NCBI GenBank assembly: GCA_029931535.1
Contig: JAQPZY010001176.1
Span: forward strand, 984,001 to 1,048,000
Reading direction: 5' to 3'
Source: Margaritifera margaritifera
Lineage: Eukaryota; Mollusca; Bivalvia; Unionida; Margaritiferidae
Length of the DNA: 64,000 nucleotides
The translations under genes and the position numbers were made by a program. Positions 47,540 through 58,532 of the stretch are shown here, piece by piece; within the stretch, counting starts at the first letter, position 1, and each line of letters opens with the position of its first letter. The notes beneath the pieces are model-generated. The model had not been told where the DNA came from and did not search any database. It saw only the letters and a program-made list of their open reading frames with translations.

Positions 47540-48590
47540 AATCTCATAAATGTAATGGTTATTGCATACAGAATAATCTCATAAATGTAATGGTTATATA
47601 ATACAGCCTAATTTCTTAAAAAATCATTATTTAGTACAGCCGAAACTCATAATTGTCATGGTTATTTAGTATGGCCTAATATCATCAGTGTAATGGTTAT
47701 TTAGTACAGACTAATCTGATCAATGTAATGTTTATTTATTACAGTCTGATTTCACTAATATAATGTTTATTCAGTACAGCCCAATATAATCAATATATTT
47801 ATTAGTGCAGCTTATCAATATGTGTTTTTGTACAGCCTATTATTATCAATATAATGTTTATTTAATACAGCCTAATCTCACATGTTTATTTAGTACAGCC
47901 TAATCTCATCTTTGTTTAGTTAGTACAGCCTAATCTCATCTATGTTTATTTAGTATAGCCTAATCTTGTAAACATATTTATTTAGTATAACCTAATCGTA
48001 TCATATTAATTTAAAACAGACTGATGTTATCAGTATAATGTTTATTTAGTACAGCCTAATCATATCAATCTATTTTTTTTATATAGTACAGTCAAATCTT
48101 ATCAGGGTGTTTATTTTGTACAGCCTGATGGTATCTATATAATGTTTATTTTGTACAGCCTGTTGGTATAAATATACAGTTTATTTTGTACAGCCTGATG
48201 GTATCCATATAATGTTTATTTTTGAACAGCCTGATGGTCCATATACTGTTATTTTGTACAGTCTGATGGTATCCATATAATGTTTATTTTGTACAGCCTG
48301 ATGGTATCCATATAATTTTTTTTTGTAGTGTGATGGTATCCATATAATGTTTATTTTGTACCATCTGATGGTATCTATATAATGTTTATTTTGTACAGTC
48401 TGATGGTATCCATATAATGTTTATTTTGTACAGTCTGATGGTATCCATATAATGTTTATTTTGTAAAGTTTGATGGTATCCATATAATGTTTATTTTGTA
48501 CAGCCTGCTTTTATCAATATACTATCTATTTAAGTACAGTACAGTCTGATGATTATAATGCTTATTTAGTACAGCCTAATTTCATTAATA
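47540..48590. repeat. ~35-36-bp minisatellite, ~28 copies
   Basis: Unit: TTTATTTAGTACAGCCTAAT CTCATCAATATAATG; a second type in 48110-48490 reads TTTATTTTGTACAGCCTGAT GGTATCCATATAATG and is more uniform. The two types occupy different ends of the array. Confidence 0.88.
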
Positions 48591-49192
48591 TAATTCAGAA
48601 TGTTGCCAATTGATAAATTTTACATTTTGAATAGTGTTGTATGAAGGAGATAGATGAACAGATGTTGAATTAAAACTATACATTATACAGAAAAGCAACA
48701 TGCAGTTTGTTACACATTTGTTTTTCATACATCTACCACAGGAACTAGAGTAAATGTCTACCTGAGATTTATGACTAAGTGATGCTGTTCTGATATGCAA
48801 GTGGAAACATTTCTTTACATGTACAATCCAAGATGCACTCAGTATCATTGTCTTCCTGTGGGGTGGGTGTGTGATTGGGTGATGATCATGCAAATGAGGT
48901 TGTGATAAGCAAATCCTTGAAATTTTGTAATTTACTTGCAATCAGTAATCTACATCCACAGTAAATTTCATTTCAGAGACATCTTTTTAAAAGCAATACA
49001 AATCTTTAATTCTACTTTTTGAATTGAAATGGACAAGTAAATACCAGACACATGTAATCACTTTACCTCTTTAATGCATCATTGTTTTATTTTACTGAAA
49101 AAAACATTGCCTTTTTCCTCCATTTTTAATATTTAAATATTATTGACATTAAAGTCTGTATCTGTAATCAAGAGAAATCTCTGCTTTTTCAG
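48591..49192. other. Intronic sequence before exon M
   Basis: Nothing recognised beyond the acceptor. Confidence 0.4.
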
Positions 49193-49369
49193 GATTCTAT
49201 TCCAGAAACTACAGAGACATTCCTGGTTAACATCACAAGTGTAATTCTCCTTGGTCAGACTCCTCCACCTGGGTCTGAACCCAGTGTCAAGATCCCAGGC
49301 AATGTTGTCACAGTTACAATACCAGAAAATGACAATGCAAGGGGAATAGTGCAGTTCAACGTCACAACA
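49193..49369 (+). CDS. ADGRV1: ADGRV1 exon M: Calx-beta end and linker
   Basis: Exon of 177 bases (59 codons, phase 0 both ends), acceptor CTGCTTTTTCAG, donor GTAAGA. DSIPETTETFLVNITSVIL is the classical acidic loop plus the next strand; it is followed by a proline-rich loop (GQTPPPGSEP) longer than in neighbouring repeats, then VTVTIPENDNARGIVQFN as linker. NIT is a possible N-glycosylation site, consistent with an extracellular location. Confidence 0.88.
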
Positions 49370-49599
49370 GTAAGACTGAAATATTGTTTATCTAGCTAAC
49401 CATGCAAAAACAAGTGTTGAAGTTTACAAGAAATTTAGAATTATCCATATAGAAACTATTAGATTTTTAAGAGCCCATTCTTGTTATGAAGTCCAACACT
49501 GTTGATAGGTATGATTGACAGGTGTATTAAATGTTTGTTTTGTGAACTATCTACAATACTGTTTACAGTTCAAAACAAAGATATCTTAAACTACCTGTC

Positions 49600-50478
49600 A
49601 CAAGTGGTGAGTTCTTCCACAGTTTGAAGGTAGCTAAAATCATCCCAATTAGCATAAATGGATCTATGAATAATGTTGATCTTTTTAGACTTGTTTCAAT
49701 TCTTCCCACTCTTTCCAAATTAAAAAAATAAAATGCTTGACTATCTAATGGATTTATTCATAAACTACAGTCTTTTTCACCGACAGCAGTCAGGATTCAG
49801 AGCTTTAATATCATTAGTAGATACGTGGATGTTAGTAAAAGCTCTAGATGAAGGTAAGCTTGTAGGTACTATCATATTAGACTTTCGAAAAGCATTTGAC
49901 TTGGTGATGTAGGTAGGCTTGTTGGTCCTATCATTTGACTCGGTGATGAAGGTAAGCTGAAAAGGTACTATCATTGTAGACTTTGTAAGAGCATTTGACT
50001 CAATGATGAAGATAAGTTTGTAGGTACTGTCATAGTAGTTTTTAGAAAAGCATTCGACTTAGTGGACCACAAAATTCTTCTAGATTAACTCAAGATGTAT
50101 AAATTTGGAGAGATAATTATTAAGTGGTTTTCATCCTATCTCACAGAGAGTTGCCAAAAGTCACAATGAATGGAGTGCTTTCAAATGACCAGCTTGTTCG
50201 CTATGCTATTCCACAGGGTTCAGTACTAGGCCTTTCATATTTCTTATCTTTTTTAATGATCTATCTCTTTGTTTGGTAAATGTGTTTACAACAACAGATT
50301 TCCATTTTGATGATACCACCTATAATTCTCCTTAGCAAATCTACAAAACTATTTGCATTGTACCTGACAATTCTTGTAAAAAATAGAGGACCCCAAGGGA
50401 GATTAGTTTTTGTAAACTAATTGGGTTACCCTCTGAATACAAATATTTCATTATTATTATTACTATTATTATTATTAC

Positions 50479-50509
<31 letters not shown>

Positions 50510-50520
50510 TTTATTATTCA
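49600..50520 (+). mobile_element. LINE fragment with reverse transcriptase pieces
   Basis: In shifting frames: LVSILPTLSKLKK near 49688-49727, and FRKAFDLVDHKILLD near 50041-50085, the RT motif with the first catalytic Asp; then VINGVLSND..., 'IPQGSVLG' around 50210-50230 and a decayed 'F.DDTT' near 50310. It is broken by many stops, with an internal tandem duplication (49850-50060, AGGTACTATCAT). The 3' part reads GGACCCCAAGGGAGATTAGT and ends in a long (ATT)n tail at 50452-50518. Confidence 0.65.
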
Positions 50521-50764
50521 GATATCAACAAGTAGGTTGTTTTCATAGTAGCTTTGGTGCCTTTCCAGATTCATTATGAAAAGTTCATGTATATTGATAC
50601 ACCATTTTGATAGTTAAGTAACATTCACCAAAATATATTTTGTAGCTATTAATCAAGCATTACATTAACATTGAATAAAAAGCACCAATGTGTTCCTCCT
50701 TAACACATGATACGTGGCAGCACTCATGAATGATTATTTTTGTTACTATATTCTTATTAACTAG

Positions 50765-51004
50765 AACATTGAGGGGCGGATTGACACTTATGAGGAATAT
50801 GGGAAGAACACAACTCTGTCCTTACAAGTGAGCCGCAGTGTTGGTTTATTTGGCCCAGTTACCATAACATGGCAAGCAGAACCAAGGGAGGCCACTATAC
50901 TAGACTTTGCACCATCTAGTGGGACTTTGAGATTGGCAAATACAGAGCAAAGTGCCAATATTTACATTACCATCATTGATGATACTATTCCAGAAGAGAT
51001 GGAA
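50765..51004 (+). CDS. ADGRV1: ADGRV1 exon N: most of one Calx-beta
   Basis: Exon of 240 bases (80 codons, phase 0 both ends), acceptor ATTAACTAG, donor GTATGC at 51005. It encodes TTLSLQVSRSVGLFGPVTIT, then DFAPSSGTLRLANTEQSANI and the acidic loop DDTIPEEME. A minisatellite of about 33-36 bp begins within a few bases of the donor. Confidence 0.88.
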
Positions 51005-51005
51005 G

Positions 51006-51185
51006 TATGCACACATTTTACATCATTACTATAAAAACCCATTAACACACATTTTGCATCATTACTGTAAAAACCCATTAACACGCATTTCGCATCATTA
51101 CTGTAAAAACCCCATTAACACACATTTTGTATCATTACTATAAACCCATTAACACACATTTTGCATCATTACTATAAAAACCATT
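51006..51185. repeat. ~33-36-bp repeat starting at a splice donor
   Basis: Five copies of CACACATTTTGCATCATTAC TATAAAAACCCATTAA. The first copy starts inside the donor region of exon N (GTATGCACACATTTTACATC). Confidence 0.9.
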
Positions 51186-51511
51186 AATTTGTCTTCCCTT
51201 GTTAAATTAGATTATTTGTGATAAAATAATACAGCTAATGTAGCATTCAGTGTCTTCACTAGAAACTTCTGTAATTTATTGAGACAACTTCATGTATTTT
51301 ATAAACTTGCTTATCATTCACTAATTGTTTCAAGAATTGAAGCAAATAATTCTTTTTACCAAATCAAGAGCGATATTTTCTTTTCTCACACACTCCTTTG
51401 TTTTTACTTGAAACTTGATTAATCATCATGACTCATAATGAAGACCTTTCTATTTTTGCAGTTCTTCCATTTAGCAATGTTCATTCTTGTGACAATTATT
51501 CTACTTTACAG

Positions 51512-51634
51512 ACCTTTGATATCAGGTTGATTGGCATCAGTGGAGGGGCTCTTCTTGGACCTTACAGTTCTGTGCGGATCGCAATATTAAAAAATGATTC
51601 CCCCAATGGCTTGTTCCGATTTGTTACAACAGAG
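51512..51634 (+). CDS. ADGRV1: ADGRV1 exon O: Calx-beta end and linker
   Basis: Exon of 123 bases (41 codons, phase 0 both ends), acceptor CTACTTTACAG, donor GTAACT. TFDIRLIGISGGALLGPYSS gives the last strands of the domain, and VRIAILKNDSPNGLFRF the linker into the next. A 42-bp tandem repeat starts just after the donor. Confidence 0.87.
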
Positions 51635-51644
51635 GTAACTGGAA

Positions 51645-51912
51645 ATTGTTTGTCTTTTGTCTTTCCTGACTAATACATGGAATAGAATATGGTCAAAGCT
51701 GTGTGTCTGTCCTGTAACATTGAATAGAATATGGCCAAAGCTGTTTGTCTTTCCTGTAACACGGAATAGAATATGGCCAAAGCTGTTTGTCTTCCTGTAA
51801 CATTGAATAGAATATGGCCAAAGCTGTTTGTCTTTCCTGTAACATGGAATAGAATATGGCCAAAGCTGTTTGTCTTTACTGTAACATGGAATAGAATATG
51901 GCCAAAGCTAGG
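51645..51912. repeat. ~42-bp repeat after exon O, 6 copies
   Basis: Unit: TTTCCTGTAACATGGAATAG, AATATGGCCAAAGCTGTTTG, TC. It begins about ten bases after the exon O donor; the first copy is the most diverged. Confidence 0.9.
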
Positions 51913-52199
51913 TTTTATACTATAGGAACAAGAGTTTAGTGCTTGGTTGTAGAAGAAGAGATCAGTGTAATGCAAAAGAAACAGACTTTCAAGTCAAGAA
52001 CAATGTAGTTCCTGTATATTTTAAGTGTTCTGATCAGAATCCTCTCATAAAAACTTGCTCCAACTTTAGAACATGACACAATAGGATCTATTTTGTTAAA
52101 TATTTTCAGTTGTTCTATAACAGCATGTACAAAATGATGTAATTCTATTAAGTTCACAAAGATAACGTAATTCAGTTAAATGAGTAAACCGTTTGCCTA

Positions 52200-52473
52200 G
52201 TCCATACATTATGACAGTGGCATATAGTGTTACAGAATGACAGTAGCTTATAGTGTTACTCTATGACAGTGACTTAAAGTGTTACACTTTGACAATGGTT
52301 TATAGTGTTACAGTATGACAATGGCTTATAGTGTTACCATTTGATAGTGGCTTATAATGTTACTGTATGACAGTGGCTTATAATGTTACTGTATGACAGT
52401 GGTTTATAGTGTTATTGTATGACAGTGGCTTATAGTGTTACACTGTGACAGTGGCTTATAGTATTACAGTATG
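52200..52473. repeat. ~26-bp minisatellite, left part
   Basis: About 10-11 copies of GTTACAGTATGACAGTGGCT TATAGT. It is interrupted at 52474 by an inserted element and resumes at 52898. Confidence 0.9.
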
Positions 52474-52897
52474 CAGTCTTTCCAGCAGTCCTAGTTTTTC
52501 CTACTTCTTGGTCAGACTCCCAATTTTTCCCTGCTTTTTTCAAAATAGCCCTACAATCCCTACTTTGTTTTCAATATTATGTTGAAAATTGATTACACAC
52601 TGCACAAATGGCCATAATGAAGCATGGTCATATATGGTCTCTTTGATGTGTGGCCAGGTGTTTAAGAAGATGGAGGCACCCTGTCATAGAGACAGCTAGT
52701 ATGTGAGTAAGAGCATTCTTTTGTTCAAGTTTACAATCATAAGTCAGGTAAAGGTTTTATTTTTTCAGTAATTTACGTAAATTTCATACTATTTTTCTTT
52801 TTAAAATGTACCTGATTTCAACTACTTTTTCCCTACTTTTTAAATAAAGTCACCCTACTTTATCAATACTTTGTACAAAGGGTTGCTGGATAGACTG
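52474..52897. mobile_element. 424-bp MITE nested in the minisatellite
   Basis: Ends CAGTCTTTCCAGCAGTCCTA and ...AGGGTTGCTGGATAGACTG form terminal inverted repeats. AGTATG flanks both sides (52468-52473, 52898-52903), but the surrounding array itself contains AGTATG, so the true duplication length is uncertain. The inside contains repeated CCTACTTTTT-type tracts and no gene. Confidence 0.7.
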
Positions 52898-53230
52898 AGT
52901 ATGACAATAGTTTTTAGTGTTACAGTATGAGAGTGGTTTATAGTGTTGCAGTATGACAGTGTCTTATTGTGTTAATGTATAACAGTGGCTTATGGTGTTA
53001 CAGTATGACTGGCTTATAATGTTACAGTATGACAGTGGCATATAGTGTTACAGTATGATAGTGGCTTATAATGTTACAGTATGACAGGGGATTATGGTGT
53101 TACAGTATGACTGGCTTATACTGTACAGTATGACAGTGGCTTATGGTATTACAGTATGACAGTGGCTTATAGTGTTACAGTATGACAGTGGCTTATGGTG
53201 TTACAGTATGACAGTGGCTTATGGTGTTTC
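52898..53230. repeat. ~26-bp minisatellite, right part
   Basis: About 12 copies of the same unit as at 52200. Copies near 53110-53230 are the most uniform. Confidence 0.9.
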
Positions 53231-53708
53231 TATTTTTCATATGTTTTGTTTTCATGTCTACTCAGATAACATCTAAAAATCTTAGTGAATTGAGGTAATA
53301 TTTATTCAAGAGGTGTACTTCTGTACTATTCAGTCTCTGAGTTTAGTTTTCAAATTTTTCCATCAACAAAGGAAGGCAATATTGCCCCTTTTTAAGTTCT
53401 TTTTTTATTCTTTTATATGGAGTATACTCATATATACTGAAAAACCTCAAGAGTATTAGAATAACCACAAAGGTTTATATCAATTCAGATCCAAATTGTT
53501 TTATCCATTATATCTGAATTGAGTTCAGTTTTATCAATTTTCTGGCCACATTTAACAAGGTTATTTACCTTTTTGACCTAGAGTTCAATACTGAGAGATT
53601 TACTCTTGCAGGGACGTTGATTATCCCCTGTAATTGTATTCTTTCGCTTTACGTAGCAATCCATGGAGTAATGAAGGCATAATTAATAACTTTGTAACAT
53701 TTTTACAG
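53231..53708. other. Intronic sequence before exon P
   Basis: Nothing recognised beyond the acceptor. Confidence 0.4.
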
Positions 53709-53876
53709 GCAGTGTTGCGTGAATCTACATCCCTTTATGACCCTAATGGGGAGACGCAGTTGATCATAGAAAGGATTCAGGGGACTGATGGTGTGGTCAA
53801 TGTCCAGTGGAGGCTTAATGCTGAGGCCATTTATGACTTCTATGAACCTTACTCTGGTTCCCTGCCTTTTGCACAG
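53709..53876 (+). CDS. ADGRV1: ADGRV1 exon P: Calx-beta front half
   Basis: Exon of 168 bases (56 codons, phase 0 both ends), acceptor ACATTTTTACAG, donor GTAATA. It encodes AVLRESTSLYDPNGETQLII, then ERIQGTDGVVNVQWRL and YEPYSGSLPFAQ. The fold matches a Calx-beta front half, though the 'R..G..G' turn reads ERIQGTDG. It continues directly into the exon at 62135 after an 8.3-kb intron. Confidence 0.85.
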
Positions 53877-53967
53877 GTAATACTGCACACCTGTGTGTTA
53901 AAAAAACAAAAACATAAATGATCAAGATGAAGTGTTGGATAGTTTCATATCCTTTTTTATACCAACA

Positions 53968-54187
53968 TACCGTATATACACACTTATAAATCATGTCCAA
54001 CTGCAAACAACATAGACCCTGATCTGCTGACACATAATGCACCAGCAGATCAGGGTCTATGTTGTTTGTTCTACTGATTACTCAAAAAAACTGCACAGAC
54101 CCAAATCTGATGGTGCATTATGTGATGGCAGATCTGGGTGTGTGCAGCTTGCAGTTGGACTTGACTTATAAGTGAGTGTAGATGGTA
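53968..54187 (+). mobile_element. Twin-hairpin MITE, copy 5
   Basis: TACCGTATATACACACTTAT start; type-2 variant with TCATGTCCAACTGCAAACAA and the matching TTGCAGTTGGACTTGACTTA. First stem perfect (CATAGACCCTGATCTGCTG with its complement). Confidence 0.85.
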
Positions 54188-54309
54188 CATATAGTAGATA
54201 CATGTAAATGTCCATGTGATTGATGTGATATACTACATGTTGTGAATAACATGCTAACATCTTCTGACATGACCAAGCTGGTTCCACTCCAGCTGGCTTC
54301 ATGCATGCA

Positions 54310-54655
54310 GTTTTCTTAAGTCAGCTGTACTTAAACATTGGAATCACATGTGGCACTTGTGTCAGTCATACTTAAACATTGGAATCATATGTGGCACTTG
54401 ATTCAGCCATACTTAAACATTGGAATGACATGTGACACTTGAGTCATCTGTACTTACACATTGGAATCACATGTGGCACTTGAGTCAGCTGTACTTAAAC
54501 ATTGGAATCACATGTGACACTTTAGTCAGCTGTACTTAAACATTGGAATCACATGTGATACTTATGTCAGCTGTACTTAAACATTGAAATCACATGTGGT
54601 ACTTATGTCAGTTGTAGTTAAACATTGGAATCACATGTGACACTTGAGTACAGAT
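54310..54655. repeat. 41-bp minisatellite, ~8 copies
   Basis: Unit: CAGCTGTACTTAAACATTGG, AATCACATGTGGCACTTGAG, T. Confidence 0.9.
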
Positions 54656-55195
54656 TTTTCATTCTTGTAAAACTTTTGTTTGGAGGTAATTCATTAATAA
54701 TTTAGTTATTTTAATAATAATGACTTTACATGGTTTGCTATATGCAAATGTTTGCCAGATTGCTTGGGAAAGACTTTGAAACCATGGGCTTAGATTCTTC
54801 CCTCTGCTATAACAAATGTTAAATACATATAAAACTGTACATGATCACTAAACTCATTGATGTGTATTGTGCAGGCAGGAACAAACCTTCCAATGTCACA
54901 TAATGGTATATCAGATTCATCAGTAAGCAGTATGCTGGCTTTACATCGGTCATTATGAAAGGTGATGTTGATGTGTCAGATCTATAATGGGTCAGTGTTC
55001 TAACTATCAGATCTGTTAGTAGATAATTTGCTGGCATAATAGATTTATCAATACATAATATACTGCTATCTTGATTCTTTCAATGCACAACATCTCTAGA
55101 TATCAAATCTCTGATTTGTAATGTGTTGACATATCTGATCTCTAAGCTAAAATTTACTGCAAGTCCCCAGAGGTAAAATAATGCAAAAAACCAAA
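54656..55195. other. Intronic sequence, nothing recognised
   Basis: AT-rich with no coding signal; 'CAGATTCATCAGTAAGCAGTATGCTGGC' type phrases recur loosely (54910-55040). Confidence 0.35.
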
Positions 55196-55365
55196 ACAGA
55201 TGGATCCATTTGTAATGTAAACACATACATCTTGTGTATTCAGATGTGTCCATTTGTAATGTAATCAGATGCAACTTGTCTATTCAGATGTGTTATTAAC
55301 AAACCTAATAGGTCCATTTGTAATGTAAACACATACACCTTGTGTACTCAGATGTGCTATTAACA
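55196..55365. repeat. Short tandem repeat, ~55-60-bp unit, 3 copies
   Basis: Copies of TCCATTTGTAATGTAAACAC, ATACACCTTGTGTATTCAGA, TGTG at about 55204, 55248 and 55311. Confidence 0.75.
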
Positions 55366-55838
55366 AGCTTCAAATTGTCTTCATTGAACCATTGCCTACA
55401 AGATCAAATACAGCACATTTAAGAATAAACTTGACACAAAGTGCACATCTTGGGCACAATGTTTAAACTATGAATAAACATCAAAGTGCATCAGAAGTTA
55501 ACTCTCAAGTGAACAACAGTGCACCAAGTAGTGAACAACAGTGCTTTCCCGTTTTCCTGTATGAACAATCTGTCATTTGTGCATATGTAACAATTCATTA
55601 GAAACCACTGAAATATTCAAACTTACTGGGTGATCAGATAATGGCACTTTGAAATTATCAATTCAACTTCATTCTGTTTTGTAGTTCATTTGTTCATTTA
55701 TTTGTTCATTAGTTTATGTCTATCCATCAGTACCATTTTATTTATCAGCTTAATGTATCTGCTAATCTGATTCATTCAGTTGTTTAGCAGTGTTTCCCTA
55801 TCCATCTGCCCATCACACTTTCAGTTCTGCTCTATAAC
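55366..55838. other. Intronic sequence, nothing recognised
   Basis: No coding signal or clear repeat; short phrases such as GTGAACAACAGTGC repeat at 55510-55545. Confidence 0.35.
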
Positions 55839-55955
55839 TTTAAAACCATTGTGAGATTTAAGGGATGAACCTTACTATAACTTTAAAACCATTGTGAGAT
55901 TTAAGGGATGAACCTTACTATAACTTTAAAGCCATGTGAGATTTAAGAGATAGAC
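55838..55955. repeat. 43-bp repeat, 3 copies
   Basis: CTATAACTTTAAAACCATTG, TGAGATTTAAGGGATGAACC, TTA; the third copy is diverged. A related phrase recurs at 57250-57290 beyond the LINE. Confidence 0.85.
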
Positions 55956-56104
55956 CTTGATATACTCATATATCATCATTAGAAGATTTGTTGCATACCT
56001 CTCTGGGAGTCCTATCTTCAAGGTCAAGGTCATGGCTCAATAGTTTAAGTTTTCTGGCACACTTTCATTTATAAATATTTTTCAATAATTAATTTGAGTG
56101 AAGC

Positions 56105-57243
56105 TGAGGTTTTGATAAGCTTAATAAGTTGAGTGTTGGTAAATCCTTTGAACTGGATAGGCATTGGTCCGCCAATTCTTAAACTTGCTGCACTGGTAAT
56201 AACAAAGTCATTAACGCACATTATAAACTTAAGTATAATAATTGCTAACTTTCCAGATAGCTTCAAATGTGTGAACGTTACATCTATCTTTAATAGAAAA
56301 GAAAATGAAGATCTAGGATACTACAGATCAATATCCACTCACCTGTTTTATCAAAATTATTTGAAAAGAGAATAGCTAAGCAGGTCTATGAATTTTTTAA
56401 AACTTATTATTTAATAAGACTCAATCGGGATTAAGAAAATATCACTCATGCCATGACAGAACTCACCAGATAAACAGATCTTTAGTTACAAGAAATGGAT
56501 AATTATTCTTTGACTGGGGTTGTTTGTCTTGACTTCAAGAAAGTCTTTGATCTAGTTGATCATGAAATTCTGCTGCAAAAGTTGGTGTATTTGTAAATAA
56601 TAATTTACAATAGGATAACTATATTGACAATATTTGTAGTGTCATCCAAAGTTACGCCACTCAGTTGAATCAAGAAATATTTACCTACTAAAGCTTGCAT
56701 TCTTTACTACAGTGCATATATTTGTCCAACTCTGGATTATTGTTCAACTGTATGGGGTAAATGTGTCAAATCTCAGCTTGACAGGATTTATAAAGTACAG
56801 AAAAGGGCAGCATGTGTTATCTTAGATGCATCTATTGTAAATTCATCCAAAGCATTGTTTAGAGAACTAAAATGGCTTACAACATATGAAAGGATTGATT
56901 TTCACAAGATCAGCATCACATGGAAACCTTCATCCGCCAAACCCAAGAAGAGAACAATTTAAGAAAAGCTTCCAATACAGTTCAGTGGAATAAGCTTCGA
57001 CTGAATGTAAAATCTGCAGAAAATATTACAGTATTTAAGATGAGATATAATGAGCGTCTACATGTTATTAATAGATTATAATAGAGTTTAATACTTATAA
57101 AGACATGTTAAAGTGAATAGTAATTACTATTAACCTTTGTGTTATGTACAGTGTTATACTTTTTCCATAAGAAGTCCTTAAAGGAGAATAGTCCTTGTCT
57201 AAATGAATCACCCTGACAGGTATCAATAAAAGTATTATTATTA
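56105..57243 (+). mobile_element. LINE remnant, reverse transcriptase region
   Basis: Scattered frames: GPPILKLAALVITKSLTHII at 56169, 'HLFYQNYLKRE' at 56339, then LDFKKVFDLVDHEILLQKL near 56532-56586 (RT catalytic Asp region). The palm domain after that is missing, and the sequence resumes at 56725 with the 'LDYCSTVWG' block and 'VQKRAACVIL' (about 56798). It ends with an AATAAA-like signal and (ATT)n tail at 57230-57245. Flanking phrases at 55978 and 57340 (TTGGGGGTCCTATCTT) suggest that it split an older repeat. Confidence 0.65.
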
Positions 57244-57627
57244 TTTCCTATCTGTAACTTTTAAGTCATTTGAGATTAAAGAATGAAACAGTGTATACTA
57301 ATACATCATCATTAAAAGGTGTGTTACATATCACATTGGGGGTCCTATCTTTAAGGCCAAGGATGTGCAGAGAGATGGTGATTCTGTTCTTGATAAAGAA
57401 TGAAATTAAATAGGATAGATTAAATCAGGATAATTTAAAACAGACATAATTTAAACACACATTGAAAATGAGATATATAAATGTTGTCATGTTCACTGTT
57501 CACTTCATATCTAGATATAATTGTCATTAAAACATACTTGTTGCTACTTTGGAAATTTGTTTGAAATTACATGAAAGATATTTTTCCCAGTTGTGCACAT
57601 AAAGTTTTAACACCTTGAAAAGAATAC

Positions 57628-58030
57628 ATAGCTTTAGTAAGTGCTGTGGCTTCATTGTTTGATCTTTCATAGGCATCAGTAAATATAGATCAGTGATTAA
57701 CTATAGAATAACTTTAGTATGTATTGTGGCTTCATTATTTAATCTTTCATATGCTGCAGTAAATATAGATCAGTGATTAAATATAGCATAACTTTAGTAC
57801 ATGCTGTGGCTTCAATAATTGATTTTTCGTAGGTTGCAGTAACTATAGAGCAGGGATTAACTGTAGTTTAACTTTAGTACATACTGTGGCTTCATTCATT
57901 GATCTTTCATATGCTGCAGTAAATATATATCAGGGATTAACTGTAGTTTAACTTTAGTATGTACTGTGGCTTCATTCATTGATCTTTCATAGGTCGCAGT
58001 AACTTTAGACCAGGAATTAACTATAGAGCA
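57628..58030. repeat. ~81-bp repeat, 5 copies
   Basis: Unit contains TAACTTTAGTACATACTGTG, GCTTCATTCATTGATCTTTC, ATATGCTGCAGTAAATATAG. Confidence 0.88.
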
Positions 58031-58532
58031 TCTGTTACACTGGCTTTGGGAGAGGAAGTAGGTCAGTACAGATATAAATTAATTACCAATGATAAAATTG
58101 ACATATTGGAGTATGAACGATGTGTTAAACACTGGGTTTTGTTGGTTAAGGAGAGAGGGTAGCACAGAGCAGTCAAATGTTTTCTTACTAGGCAGCTGGT
58201 TGATTGTGATAATTTCATATTCTTCTTTACTATTATACTATTTACTATTCTAAAACATTTTGTTGCATTATCTAAAACTTCACCTGGATGATGTGGTTTA
58301 ACAATATTGTTCATTTTAATTTATTAACTTAGAGAGGCAATATGGTTGTTGTGAAATGATTTTAATTTGATTGCATTATATCTGGGATCAACTCATGATA
58401 AGGTTGACACATAATCCCAGGTCACACAATCAAGGTGGTAGGTCAGTTTTTTTGGGTTGTTTTTGTTGATTTTATCTGCACTCTTAACACATTATTTGTT
58501 AGTGTATCATATCATGCAAAGGAAATGGGAGA
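58031..58532. other. Intronic sequence, nothing recognised
   Basis: No coding or repeat signal that I can support. Confidence 0.4.

Noticed and set aside
48585..48941. 118-codon minus-strand frame
   Set aside because: No recognisable domain; composition looks random, and it lies in the middle of an ADGRV1 intron.
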